Source of the DNA: Asterias rubens
Taxonomy: Eukaryota; Echinodermata; Asteroidea; Forcipulatida; Asteriidae
Direction of reading: 5' to 3'
Assembly (NCBI RefSeq): GCF_902459465.1
Contig: NC_047081.1
Span: forward strand, 11,065,857 to 11,129,856
DNA length: 64,000 nucleotides
Part shown: positions 1 through 11,342 of the stretch, in pieces
Numbering within the stretch: the first letter of the stretch is position 1
Layout: every line of letters begins with the position of its first letter
Notes under the pieces: generated by a model
The model's database searches: none
What the model was told of the DNA's origin: nothing
The model's input: the letters and a program-made list of their open reading frames with translations, nothing else
Program-made: the position numbers and the translations under genes

Positions 1-326
1 CACAAACTGTGATTAATAACAAATATCTATATTTCATTATGGTGCAGCCATCTCGAATTTCTCCAATTGATTTGAGTGTTACCAAACCGAGGCTGCAAAA
101 AAAAAAACAGAATAGTCTGGATCCTATTTGCAAAATGGTTACTAGCATTCATTATTGTTATTCGATACGAGGAACATGACCAAGATGGAGACAGCATGAT
201 AAGGGCCTATGGCTAATGTCTGTGTCAACGTAATGCTGATTATTCACTTTTGACGTGCATGGCAAAATTTAAGTGTGATGTTGTTCGCGCCATAATTGCA
301 TGATCAAGAGAATCCTCGCTACCAAA

Positions 327-602
327 TTAAAAATTTTGACTTAAAACATCGCACAGAAACATAGAGGAAGTGTTCTCTGAAGAAAAAGAATCATTAAAAC
401 TTTGAGCTTTTTGAAAGACAAAATAGTTCCTCTTCATTACAATGTCCTTCCGATATGGCTTGATTTGCCCTACAAAAGCATTGACCTCAGGAGAACCCAA
501 CAGTCCCATGGCAGTCATCTTTGGAGGCAAACCAATGGGAAACCATCTTGGCTCTTGCTCTATGATGGCATCGAGCCTTTGGCCTCCAAGTAACCTAACA
601 AG
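327..602 (-). CDS. Terminal exon of an unidentified gene (91 codons plus stop)
   Basis: An open frame runs from a plausible 3' splice site (pyrimidine tract ending TGTCAAG, at 603 on the minus strand) to a TAA stop at 327. The peptide begins LVRLLGGQRLDAII and continues through EPRWFPIGLPPKM and IKPYRKDIVMKRNYFVF. It looks like a compact globular protein end, not translated repeat, and has no low-complexity sequence. I see no convincing upstream exon on the minus strand between 603 and 3000, where repeats dominate. It may therefore be the last exon of a gene whose 5' part lies in that repeat-filled stretch, or a remnant. I do not recognise the family. Transcription would diverge from IVD, which starts at 3041. 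Confidence 0.45.
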   Translation of the reverse strand, partial: LVRLLGGQRLDAIIEQEPRWFPIGLPPKMTAMGLLGSPEVNAFVGQIKPYRKDIVMKRNYFVFQKAQSFNDSFSSENTSSMFLCDVLSQNF

Positions 603-1402
603 CTTGACAGAAAAAGGCGCGGGTTCCAGCCCAATGTGAACGTGGATTTTGTTTTACCCGAAACTTAAACTGCTTTTGGTCGCTTGAAGTAGAAGAAATA
701 GTTAATTGTCTGTGAGCCGTATCTTGACAGATAGTCCACCGGAAAAAATAACATGATGATACACCAGTCTCGTTTCCGTTCTATAACCTAGATTCCAACT
801 TGGTAATAATATTATTATTAAAATAACATCTATAAGGGAAATAGGAATAATGGTTCTCCATACGCTCAAACAATGGGAAGCCTATCGTAAATATTGAGCT
901 CTATCTGTGAAACAACATTCCGGGCAAAAATTAATAGGGTATGTGTCTATTATGTGTCCTGTTGCCGCCAATTCAACTTAAATATTTACAACGAGGAACC
1001 TGGTAAGAATGTTGGATTTGAGTTCAAGTATAGGCGCCTATATAAACCCGCACTACGAACTATGGTGGGGACTCGGGAGCTCTGTACCAGAATGTGTCTT
1101 GGTTTGAACGTGTTTACAGGCCTGCATTCATTTGGACTTGATGAAGCGCTGGGCTGAGCGAAAACTAGACTATCAAAAACATAAACCATCATAAACAGAC
1201 ACAATAGACAAGGCCCAAAATCCAAACATGTATGTAGACCATGTTTCTTTGTGCAACCCCCAAAATCATAGACCATGTTTACATAGAGCTTTACTTCCTG
1301 CGGGCATGATTTGCTGCACAAACGGAAGAAAACATAACTCTTTGACAGGAGATTGCATTGCCTGGGTAATACTCAACTACAAATGAAAGGTGACCCGTGC
1401 CG

Positions 1403-2062
1403 GTTTCAGATGCAATTGTGTCCGCACTGCAAGCTGCAATACTGTCCTCTCCGGACACTATTGCATATGCACTCGTGTCCGGGGCTATGCAAAAACCGTC
1501 CGGTGGACATACTTGACTAGTCTGTATCATGTAATGTGCGCGCGCGTGTAAGCGAGCGTGCATGCACTTAACCTACGTATTCACATTATATGATTGCAGC
1601 GAATACCCAACGGTCAAACATTTCCCATGTCATTCATGACATGCACTTATTTTCTTGTTAAAGCCATTATACACTTTCGGTACAGAAAACAAAAGTTCAC
1701 AGATTTACAACAGGAGTGGGTTTTCCCGTTATTTTCTCCCGACTCCAATGACCGATTGAGCCTAAATTTTCACAGGTTTGTTATTTTATATAAAAGTTGT
1801 GATACACGAAGTGTACTGTTTACCGAAAGTGTATAGTGGCTTTTAAACAAATGGCGAACGTGTTCCGTCGACCAACCAAAAGGGCGTTTTACTGCATGGA
1901 CGGTTTGCACGGGAGTGGACACAACTGCACTATGCAGCAGCCGTCCGAGCAGCGTCCGGGCGGACACGATTGCATATGCAAAACCGTCCGGCGGACATTA
2001 TTGCATGTGCAATAATGGATAGTATTGCATAGAGGACATAATTGCATGCGACACCGGCCGTA
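1403..2062. mobile_element. Inverted-repeat element A (GCCGGTGTC ends), split by another element
   Basis: It begins with a variant of GCCGGTGTCAGATGCAATTG (GCCGGTTTC...) and ends TTGCATGCGACACCGGC, which is roughly its inverted complement, so the ends form terminal inverted repeats. The interior alternates TGTCCGG/CCGGACA with TTGCATATGCAA-type palindromes. Comparison with copy B at 2429-2899 shows that this copy is interrupted by about 190 bp of a different element (1659-1843). No coding capacity is visible, so a non-autonomous DNA transposon (MITE-like) is the best reading. Target-site duplications were not resolved. Confidence 0.65.
1659..1843. mobile_element. Nested MITE with AAAGCCAT...ACTTTCGG ends
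   Basis: It starts AAAGCCATTATACACTTTCGG and ends with the near inverted complement CCGAAAGTGTATAGTGGCTTTT. It sits inside element A exactly where copy B runs on uninterrupted. Members of the same family occur at 41880-42235, 47149-47497 and 59937-60280, where the ends read AAAGCCATTGGACACTTTC and GAAAGTGTCCAATGGCTTT. The internal CTCCCGACTCC(A/G)ATGACCGATTGAGCC segment is shared by several of the copies. Confidence 0.7.
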
Positions 2063-2428
2063 TCTTGCCTGACAAGCCTACTGTGGCAAAATGTAGGCCA
2101 CAGAATAAGAGTTTCAAAATTCCGTGCGAACTTCCTTTTCCCCCTTTTTGTTTAATACTTGTTTTTTCTCGAATTGTTGGGGGGGGGGGGGTGGATTCTG
2201 TCTCCGGAGATTCTATTCCGCCATAAGACAAACTTCTTCTGACAGCGCCCTCTTTTGAATCCATCTCACACAGGGGACATATTCTCATCCGATTATCCCT
2301 GTGGACTTCATGCTGTAATTAAAAAATAATTTAGACTATCGAGGATGGTGCTCCAATCGATGTCACGGCTGCAAAATCGTCAAATTTTTGACACATTCAA
2401 GTTGGTGAGAACTTGAGTATTGGAAGCC

Positions 2429-2899
2429 GGTGTCAGATGCAATTGTGTCCGCCATGCAATACTGTCCGCTCCGGACACTTTTGCATATGCAATCGTGTCC
2501 GGGGCTATGCAAAAACCGTCCGGCGGACACTACATGACTGTACAAAGTGCGCGGGTAAGCGAGCGTGCATGGCACTTACGTATGCAGCATGAATATTCAC
2601 GTATTTAATGATTGCAGCGATTACCCGACGGCCGAAAAATTCCCATGTCATCCATGACAAGCACTTAGCTTGTAAAAAAATGGCGAACGTGCTCCGTCGA
2701 CCAAGGGAGTTTAATTTACTGCAAGGACGGTTTTGCACCGGCGGACACAACTGCATATGCAAATTTGTCCGGTCGGACACAATTGCATTATGCAGCATCG
2801 TCCGGGTGGACATGATTGCATATGCAAAACCGTCCGGCGAACATTATTGCATATGCAATCATGTCCTCCGGATAGTATTGCATGCGACACCGGCCAGCT
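2429..2899. mobile_element. Inverted-repeat element B (uninterrupted copy)
   Basis: This is a second member of the family at 1403-2062. It has the same GCCGGTGTC end, the same order of TGTCCG blocks and TTGCATATGCAA palindromes, and the same internal stretch containing ATGGCGAACGTG. It ends GCATGCGACACCGGCC. It provides the uninterrupted reference that shows copy A carries a nested insertion. Confidence 0.65.
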
Positions 2900-3040
2900 T
2901 TTTGCAAAGTGAAATAAATAGCGCCACCAATCAATATTTCTTATCTAACATAGTCGGGTAACTTACGCAATATCGGTAGTACTAAACAAGACAAGAGGAG
3001 GTTAGTAACTATACCACAGTAGACTCCAAAGAAACTCTGC

Positions 3041-6000
3041 ATGCAAAACACCATGGCGGCACTAGTGAAGAATTTTAGCAATTTATCCCGGCGGATTTTG
3101 CCATGTATTTCGAGAGTATCGGCTCCGTTACAGAGTAGTGTACCCTCCAGACGGCAGGGGACATACGTCGACATTGATGACAACATATCTGGGCTTACTG
3201 ACGAACAAAAACAGGTAAGACCGGAGCTTTTTATTGATGCCTAGTTTCCGGACATTACTTTGTACTTTTTAGGTAGGCCTCTTTTAGGGAAAATAAGTGG
3301 TGGCGCCATACGGAAACTTTTCCAAGCAAAATATCGCGTTGTTGGCATTATTTATTTCATGACGAAGAAAACTCCAGGCCAATTTTTGGGTACCTTGATT
3401 CATGAACCTTGGTTTACTATAGTTAAAAAAATATCGATAATAAAGTTTTTTTTAATATCGTCAATCTGGAGAAAAAAGCTTGGATTTTTAGTTTTTAATG
3501 AGGTCTGTTTTGTTAAGTTTACGTTGAACCTGATTTAGTAATTAAATAAGACTAATTTGTTGGTCTTGGCATCACCGTCGAGAATTTTGTCTTATTGTAG
3601 AAACATATACATAGAATAGGCTAGATGATAGAATTTACACTACCGACCGTACAACTTGTACGGTCGGTACAGCCACTTGAAACATCTACACAATCTGTGT
3701 GTGATTCCGACCCTCTGTTGCATGCCCTAGAGTCTTAGCCTTATTTAGTTTAGTGTCCCTTCAAAAAGTTCAATAGTCTCTCATCAAATAGATTTTCCAA
3801 TGAATGCGCCCTTTGATAAATAAAAAATGGCCTTGCCCTCTTCTTAATCTTTAAATAAAGATAAAATTTGAGGTTCTGATGATTGATTTTTATTTTAGAA
3901 ATAATCACAAAATTTTCTTTTAATTAATTACAGCTTCGGGAATCAGTGTTTCGATTTTGCCAAGATGAACTTGCCCCCAAGGCTGCTGAGATTGACGCCA
4001 AGAATACATTTGATGGACAGAGGGTAAGTAAGAGCTGCACCAGTGTTTGCTATCTTCAATTTTATTCAGATTTCTTTTTGTTAAACATAAGACCAAAGAG
4101 GACCAGAAAGAAAACAAATCTGTAATACTTATGGTATTTTTTTTATATGGCACTCCCACAGTTTTTTGGAGTACATTACAATTTGCTTTACAAACACAAG
4201 TAAAACAGTAGAAACCAGACACTAGAAATATGGTGAATGTCGTGGCCCAGTGATCTAGTTCACTGACGACCCAACCTGCAGTATTAAAAGCAGCAAAGTG
4301 TGGATTCGATGCCCAGTCATGACAATTGTGCCCTTGAGCAAGCCACTTAACCATAATTGCTAATTGTTGTTTTATCTTCTTCTCAATTAAGGAATTCTGG
4401 AAGAAATTGGGTGATTTTGGACTGCTTGGGATGACTGTGCCAGGTAAGTTGAATCATGGAGGAAGGAAGAGAATGAGTTCTCTTCTTTCCTCCATGGTTG
4501 AATGGAGGAGCACATCCAATGTCCTTAGATTTGCCTTAAAAATAAGCATCATTCACTGTACTCACTCTGAAAAATAAATGCAATAAACATTTGGTTTGAA
4601 GCCTACAGCAGCTTTCGATAGTATCAAACATTTTGAGAAACATGTCGCTTCAGAGTAGTAAGGTTATGTAAAAAGACATCAGTTTGTATGCGTCCAAAAT
4701 TTGAATATTTACAAGAAGCGTTCTTAGATTGCGAATCCCTACTAAGGATTAATTCTTGGTAGAGTGCCAGATTGTTAAGTGAAAGGTCGTTGGTTCAAAT
4801 CCCAAGTCTTAGTCAACTCTACTTTGTTCAACGCCACATTATTTAAAAATTTTAATACCTCGTCAATTTTCTATGTGGTTTAAATACCTTGTTAAATAAA
4901 GAATTGTACCTACTTTCAAAACTGTCTTTTTTGCGAACCCCTTGCTTGTTCACAGAGGAGTTGGGAGGTACCGGGGGTTCATACTTGGATCATTGTATAG
5001 TCATGGAGGAGATGACCAGGGCGTCGGCCGCAATCGCTCTGAGCTACGGAGCCCACTCAAACCTTTGCGTGAATCAAATTGTACGCAACGGAAACGATGC
5101 GCAGAAAGCAAAATACCTTCCAAAGGTAATTGCAACTTAAAGGTTTTTTTTATATTTTTTTTACTACAATTTCATACCTCCTTTTCGTAAAACACGAGGT
5201 GCCCTGTGCTTTTGCTGTGGTGCCCTCTGCAAGGTTCCAATAAAAACTTACATTTTCCCCATAGAAGTGCCCCTTACCAGATGAAAATTGCTGTGCCCCT
5301 TCAAACAAGTGTATCAAAATTATTTTAATCTAACTGTCTTGAGCGCCTTTGAACAACTTTGGTTGATTTTGGCACTTTGTAAATTCCCTCTGATTGATTG
5401 ATTGACTGATTGATTGAAGAGGGAAGTTCAAGCCTGCCAAAGTATGAAGTGATTATCACGTAATTGTGACACAAGTGTTACATCTAAGATGTAGAATGGT
5501 TTTTCTTATACTCTTTGCAGTTGATCTCGGGTGAACATATAGGAGCCTTGGCCATGAGTGAGGCAAACAGTGGATCGGATGTTGTCTCAATGAGACTGAA
5601 GGCAGAAAAGAAAGGTACGTTTATGGTTTACTTTGCACAAAAACTTTAATACCTGTACAGTCAACTCTCGTTATGCCAAGATCACTGGGACTGGCCAAAT
5701 ACCCTCTTTATAGCAGTAACGATGTTGTAAGAGTACAGCAAAATAAAGAAACACAAAGCAGAAAAGAGATTCAGGACTTCAGAATGTACTCTTTATAAGC
5801 AGGACCTCTTCTTAACAGTACTCTTTATAATGAGAGCCAACTGTAATAGCTTGTCCTTATATAAATAGTTTTTATAAAGCACATTTTACAATATCATATC
5901 AATGCGCCTTACATTAGTGCCCTGGTCCTTGGGCCAATAACATTCCTGCAGCCGATTTCACAAAAGGCTAGGATTAATCTTGAATTAGGACGAGTAACCC

Positions 6001-8290
6001 CTCCGAACTTGGGATGGGTTCAATGCGTCCTAACGTCTTTGTATACCGAACTGAACTCGTCCTAAGTCCTAAGAATAATCTAAGTCCTAAGTTAGGAAGA
6101 CCTTGGTGAAATCAACGGCTGTAATCTTTCTCAGCTCCCTGGGAAGTATCAGCCTGCTTTTTCAAACACAATATCAACCTCTACCCTCGCAGGTACCCAT
6201 TTATATCCCCTGTGTGCAGAGAAGCAGTTATAGTAAAGCAACTTTCTCAAGGACACAAGTGCCAAGAGCAGGACCTTAACCCATCCTCGGGAAAACACCA
6301 GAACTTGGGTCAAGTGCACTAGACTGTCAGCCACGGCACTCACTAACCCATTTCCTCAGTGTGGTTAGTTGTAACAGTTAAGTCTATTTCAGAGCATCAA
6401 ATTTTATTTATATAAAATCTGTACTATTGTGTATTCGTAGGAGATCATTACGTACTGAACGGCACCAAGTTTTGGATCACAAACGGGCCCGATGCCGACG
6501 TCCTGGTGGTCTATGCAAAGACAGACGCTGCAGCAGAAGCTAAACACGGTATCACGACGTTCATCATCGAAAAGGTAAGAAAAGCAAATGCTCTGGGCCC
6601 AATTTCATTCCTCTTATAATCGTAAGCAAAGAATCGGCACTTATGGAAGCAGGTATTTTCGTGCTCACGGGTAAAGAGGTAAATTAGTGGTACCACAGTC
6701 AACTCTCCTACCGTCGTGCCATTCAATCTCGTACACTGTGGTTATGATATAAAGTACTGAATAAATGAATCTACACATTATAATATTGTGTACATGTACT
6801 ACGTCAACCCTATGGTAACCTTTCACCTTTGATCAACCCTTGGGTAACCTTTCACCTCTGACCTACAGGACTTTGAGGGATTCAGTACATCACCAAAGCT
6901 TGACAAGCTCGGTATGCGCGGCTCCAACACCTCGGAGCTGGTGTTTGATAACTGCAGGGTACCAGGTAGGTCAAGTCCTTCTGTTTTTGGCGTTGAGTCC
7001 ATGGTAGTTTTTCCCCAATACCAAACTTGAAGCATAGATTATGCTCTTTCAAATGTATGAGAAAAAAATTAGTTGACCAAGGGTGGTTTTGTCGAGTTAG
7101 GGCGAGTTACCCGTCCTAATTTAGGACTAGCCACACGTTTTGTATATCTCCTAGGACTAGTCCTAAGTTAAACTAGTCCTAACTCTTTGTGAAATCGACC
7201 CCTGGGTCAGCAAACAACTCATTTTTGTTTTGCTTGATTGCAACACATGTTACAATGAGCTTTTTTCTTATTTTGGGGTTGAATAAAAAAAAAAATTCTT
7301 GAGTGGGACTCGAACCAACGACCTCTGGATTAACATGCAGGGCAAACTGAGCTAGCCTTATGTTGGCAGTCTCCCTAGTTTTTTCAATACCTTTGTACGG
7401 GGGTGCCATTTATTTTGTTTTCATGGTTCTGATGTTAAGTCCATGTTTTATTTACCTTTTACTAGTTGAGAATGTGATGGGGCCGTTAAATAAAGGTGTC
7501 TATGTCCTCATGAGTGGTTTGGACTTGGAGAGGCTGATCTTATCTGGCGGACCGGTAGGGTGAGTTCAAACGTTTTTTTATTAGTTGTTGAAGTTGAAGT
7601 TATCATCATTGTTGAAGTTGTATTTTTGTTTACATCGATGTGTGTTAGCACTATAAACTCAGTTACTCAGCAGTGTCCACTGCCTATAATTGTTTGCATA
7701 TTTAATTGTTTGCATATTTAGTTGTTTGTATACATGTGTATGTTATTGTATGCATATTTAATTGTTTGCATTTTTAATTGTTTGCATATTTAATTGTTTG
7801 CATATTTAATTGTTTGCATATTTAATTGTTTGAATATATACTTGTTTGCATATTCAATTGTTTGCATATATAATTATTTGCATATTTAGCTGTTTGCATA
7901 TGTAACCGTTTGAACATCAGATTATACATATGGAAACAGTGTTTTAGAACTGTCAGTTTACTTTATGGAACTTTATGAATTGATAGTTTGTTGTTCGTTT
8001 GTTTACCTCGGCGAACACCTGACTTTCGATTTTTGATGTTTCAATATTGAATGTTTCTTTTACAGGTTCATGTTATTAACAAATCCCCTTTTCACTTTCA
8101 TATGTTTATCATCATGTCGTTGTAATTCTCTTGAAGATTAGCTTAGAATTACCTTAGAATTACCTTAGAATTACCATGCATTTTTCTTTACATTGTCATT
8201 GCATCTGTTCGTATTCTTAAATGGTTAAAGTGTCTCCACTTTTCAAAAAAGGCTGTTACTTGCAGGGTGGATATGTGCGCATTACAAGTC

Positions 8291-8340
<50 letters not shown>

Positions 8341-10025
8341 TAAGATTTCGAGTTTTGCTTTTTAATAGTCAATGTAGTCAATGCATAATGGCAGAAGATT
8401 TCGATTTTTTAATTTTTTTTATTGTAAATGTACTATTAAAATGCATAAGGGATAGGCCTAAAGATTAATATTTTAGCCCACACTTACCGATGTGTGATAA
8501 GCACTTTATTTAATGCAGTCTTGTGATGTGTTTTAACAAAACTATTCCATTTTTGTTCCAGCATTATGCAGGCGTGTATGGACATTACTGTACCGTACCT
8601 GATGACTAGAACAGCATTCGGTAGGCCCATCGGCGAATTCCAGGTAAACAAAAACGTTATACCTCCTGATAGATCTGACACTTTGCAAGGCAGTGTTGGG
8701 TTTTGTGGCCAAATAGTTAAAAGCACCGGACTCAAGCTCTGGTGTTTCTGATCAGTAGGGTGTAGGTTCGAGTCTTTGTTACCCTAAGAGCGTTGTCCTT
8801 AAGATGGAACACTAACCAGCAGTTCCCATGAACTCGGCTTGATAGTACATGGAAAAGTATCCAGAACACTTATCGTCGAAGAGTAGGGGTTAGCCCTGTT
8901 TTTTTTTCACAGTGACATAGCAAGCACTCTTGTTGTTAACAGTTTTCCTCAGGCTCATGAACTTCAGTGATTAAGTTCACTTATGAGCCATCCTTGGTTT
9001 CAATACCAGAAATTATAGTACCGAAAATAATGTGCCCTCTGAGTTCGCTTTCAAGTACCGCTCTAGTAAATTTTATTTAGTTTGTGGAAATATACCCCAA
9101 AGTGGATCTTAGATTGAATGGTTTTCTCTTTTCCTTTTGATTTTTCAGTTGATGCAGGGTAAGATGGCCGACATGTACACACGACTCAACGTCAGTCGCT
9201 CATACCTGTATAACGTAGCGAGGGCAGCAGACAGGGGGTTCGTCAGCGCAAAAGACTGTGCTGCGGTCATCCTGTACACAGCTGAGAATGCTACGCAAGT
9301 AGCGCTTGACGCTATACAGTGCCTTGGTAAGACATTTCGTTTGATAGTACATCTAGGATTTGAGGTGGAGATGCAGTTATTTAAAGGCCCTTGACACTAT
9401 ATTGGTAATAATACTCAAAATAATTGTTAGCATAAAAATGCACGTAATGAGCATGGAGAGCTGTTGATATTACAAAAGATTTTGAGAATAACGTATCGTG
9501 TCCAGTGCATTTAATGCTGTGTGGTACCCCATGTATAAATCTCTTATACTTTTATTTGGAAACAAACCCTTGTCTCCTAACGACTGTAAACCAGGCCAAG
9601 ATGATTTGCTTAAATTGTAATAGTGAGCACTAATTGCTGGGCAGTGGCTGTGGTGTGAGAGGCTCATAGATTCACCTTTTACACCTGATGCACATTGCGT
9701 CCTTTGAGTTGGGCGCCCTCAACTAGAGGGCAAAAGAAGGTTGCTCATTGGCCAATCTTGTGCGTTGCGCGTTCATAGATGTCCTTTTTCTGTTGATTCA
9801 TCATCGTTTGATCTGGAAGATGGGGATTTGTTGTCACTTTATGTTTCAAGAGTTGAATTTTCGTTTTCCATTTCGTCTTTTTATACACCAGGTGGTAACG
9901 GATACATCAACGATTACCCAACTGGGCGTTTACTAAGAGATGCTAAGCTGTATGAGATTGGGGCGGGAACCAGTGAGATTAGAAGACTTATCATTGGTCG
10001 AGCCCTCAACGCGGAATATAAGTAA
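3041..10025 (+). CDS. IVD: Isovaleryl-CoA dehydrogenase, mitochondrial (11 exons, 432 aa)
   Basis: FAD enzyme oxidising isovaleryl-CoA to 3-methylcrotonyl-CoA in leucine breakdown, passing electrons to ETF in the mitochondrial matrix. Exons: 3041-3214, 3934-4023, 4392-4443, 4956-5125, 5521-5614, 6441-6574, 6869-6965, 7466-7559, 8562-8643, 9149-9326, 9892-10025. All junctions are GT-AG and phases match throughout. Length fits the family (human about 425). The N-terminus ([14 protein letters not shown]) is basic and Ser-rich, like a transit peptide; start could be 3041 or the Met at 3053. Acyl-CoA dehydrogenase signature 1 ([10 protein letters not shown]) lies near residues 173-182; signature 2 (QCLGGNGYIN) spans exons 10-11. 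The IVD-type catalytic Glu is kept in GLDLERL (about residue 292, exon 8). An AATAAA lies near 10055. A second copy of exon 11 lies downstream at 16191-16324. Confidence 0.95.
3293..3323. mobile_element. Half copy of the GGCGCCACCAC hairpin MITE in IVD intron 1
   Basis: The stretch AGTGGTGGCGCCATACGGAA matches one arm of the ~135-bp hairpin element that is complete at 32203-32339 and 54776-54909. The partner arm is absent, so this is a truncated copy. Confidence 0.6.
4235..4345 (+). mobile_element. tRNA-derived SINE fragment in IVD intron 2
   Basis: It contains GTCGTGGCCCAGTGATCTAG (A-box-like) and a degenerate B-box (TGGATTCGATGCCCA), followed by the tail TGCCCTTGAGCAAGCCACTTAACC. The same order of head and tail occurs in the better-preserved copy at 63668-63905. 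Confidence 0.55.
5950..6122. mobile_element. Palindromic MITE, TAGTCCTAA family (IVD intron 5)
   Basis: The ends are GCCGATTTCACAAAAGG and GGTGAAATCAACGGC, with TCCTAAGT/ACTTAGGA-type blocks inside. It is a diverged member of the family whose best copy is the near-perfect palindrome at 33898-34079. Another member is at 7085-7204. Confidence 0.6.
6160..6345 (-). mobile_element. tRNA-derived SINE, minus orientation (IVD intron 5)
   Basis: The block CACAATATCAACCTCTACCC...CAGGTACCCA is shared with 63465-63500. The complement of an A-box-like head (GTGCCGTGGCTGACAGTCTAG) lies at the right-hand end. The copy is degenerate. Confidence 0.5.
7085..7204. mobile_element. Palindromic MITE, TAGTCCTAA family (IVD intron 7)
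   Basis: The ends GGTTTTGTCGAGTTAGGGC and GTGAAATCGACCCC frame TCCTAATTTAGGACTAG and CTAGGACTAGTCCTAAGT. It is a shortened relative of the element at 33898-34079. Confidence 0.6.
7298..7358 (-). mobile_element. tRNA-like SINE head on the minus strand
   Basis: Read on the minus strand it has GGCTAGCTCAGTTTGCCCTG (A-box-like) and GTTGGTTCGAGTCCCACTC (a canonical B-box). The anticodon region and the acceptor stem do not form a clean tRNA, so a tRNA-derived SINE head is more likely than a working tRNA gene. It lies in IVD intron 7. Confidence 0.5.
7690..7915. repeat. 16-bp minisatellite in IVD intron 8
   Basis: About a dozen imperfect copies of a 16-base unit (GCATATTTAATTGTTT) run head to tail, with point variants and one expanded unit near 7725-7750. 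It lies wholly inside intron 8 and breaks no exon. Confidence 0.85.
8289..8341. repeat. (ATT)n microsatellite with retroelement-like tail
   Basis: About 17 perfect trinucleotide units follow TGCGCATTACAAGTC. That lead-in resembles the GCGCTTTACAAATGTC preceding the giant ATT array at 51878, so both may be 3' tails of the same retroelement class. Confidence 0.85.
8702..8880 (+). mobile_element. tRNA-derived SINE (IVD intron 9)
   Basis: The head GTGGCCAAATAGTTAAAAGC and the B-box GTAGGTTCGAGTC are followed by a TTGTCCTTAAGATGGAACACT tail. The same architecture is seen at 63668-63905. Confidence 0.6.
9382..9518. mobile_element. Short MITE of the GTCCACTGCC family (IVD intron 10)
   Basis: The left end AAAGGCCCTTGACACTATATTGG and right end GTGTCCAGTGCATTTAA are a degenerate version of the inverted repeat AAAGGCAGTGGACACTATTGG. 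The internal TAGCATAAAAATGCACGTAATGAGC block is shared with other copies. It ends just before the left edge of the large duplication (9534). Confidence 0.6.
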
Positions 10026-11342
10026 CCTCATGAATAATAAACATGATGAATATGAATAAAAAACGTGATGAATATTTATGTGAGTGGAGAATGATTCAAC
10101 TGGTGCTGGGGACAAGTGGATGGTTATCATCACTGCATGCAGAATAGTTGTTTGGTAATTTCATGAATATTAGATGAGTAATATTCATGGTTTTTTTTAT
10201 AGAGTATGACTGGATCAGAAACTTTTTCTGATGAATATTCAAAGCAATATTTTATTACTTGAGAAACTGATTGGATATCAGGTTTGTTCTATGAATATTC
10301 AATAATTTCCTTGTCTGAAATATATTTTGAGCTGAATTGAGTGAGAGAAGGAAGCATTTCATTGGACAGTGTCACTATTGTGCTAATTATTGATTCATGA
10401 ATTATTCAGAATGTAGGATTGGATTGGAAGAAGCGTTGTTGATGGGAGAGACCATGGTAAGAGGATGTTTTTCATCAAGAAAGTAAAAGCAAATAATATA
10501 TATATATACATGTACATTGTATTCTTAGGGAGTTGTATGAAACTAATGTTATTTAAGGGTTATTTTTATTTTATTTTTAAACACTCTTTCTAAGTCACGT
10601 GGAATTATGAGATAAACATCTACCTTCTGTCTGCATAGGGTCATTGTGTGTAAGACATGCGGACAATATTGGTCATTACCAAAGTATTTATGTGGCCAAA
10701 CATGAAATATAAACAAACCTATGAAAGCAGTCTCTGAAATCTTGAGAAAATAGTGAAAACCCTTATCATATATGGACATATGGACACATCACTGTTTTGA
10801 ATTCGCAAGATAAAAGTAAATTGTTTTATTCATTTCTCAAAAACTATATTATTTCATACACAAATATTTTCAGGGAAGTTTTTTCACCATGAGCATCATC
10901 ATTATACTAATTCGGTGAACATAAATTCATATTTTTGATCCTAAATTGCAAGGAAAGGGTAACTGCAGATTATTTTCTTCAGTGTTTCATTTACTTGTAA
11001 TCACACTAGATTAACTATTTTAGCCCCAAAGTGTCTTGAAAAAAATTAATTCTTAAAGTAATTGCCATGTACATCCGAGTCGGCATCCAAAACAGTCCGT
11101 GTTGCGCCCTCTACCAGTCACAAATGCAAAAACCAGCGACGTCAATCGAGACTTGTAAAGCGACCGACACGCCGTCACATCTATTGCCCTTTTAGGAATC
11201 ACGGTTTCTCCAGACTCGGCTCCGCGGTTGTTTTGACTGTTAATTCCGCGTGCTTTGCATTCGCGCTCGGTACTTAAGGTGAGAGGTTGGAGCCTGAAGC
11301 CAAATCCGTGGATTTGAAAAGGGCAATGATCTAGCAATCTGA
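10026..11342. other. Intergenic region between convergent IVD and GST-A
   Basis: No coding sequence is supported. It holds the IVD 3' UTR with AATAAA-type signals near 10055, and many ATGAATATTCA-like AT-rich tracts. It also contains the 3' flank of the minus-strand GST gene. The sequence is repeated nearly base for base at 16325-17690. Confidence 0.6.

Larger units (their letters stand above)
603..3040. other. Repeat-filled intergenic stretch upstream of IVD
   Basis: No supported coding sequence. About half is two copies of a TGTCCG/TTGCATATGCAA-rich inverted-repeat element (listed separately). The rest is AT-rich unique sequence with a poly-G run near 2181. The stretch just before 3041 is the likely IVD promoter and 5' UTR, but I see no clear TATA box there. 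Confidence 0.6.

Noticed and set aside
986-1321. A 111-aa minus-strand gene upstream of IVD
   Set aside because: The composition looks random, with no splice context and no resemblance to a domain. I treat it as a chance frame.
986-2900. A CRISPR-like array of TTGCATATGCAA repeats
   Set aside because: Spacing is irregular, repeats are palindromic and variable, and the genome is eukaryotic. It is a transposable-element interior.
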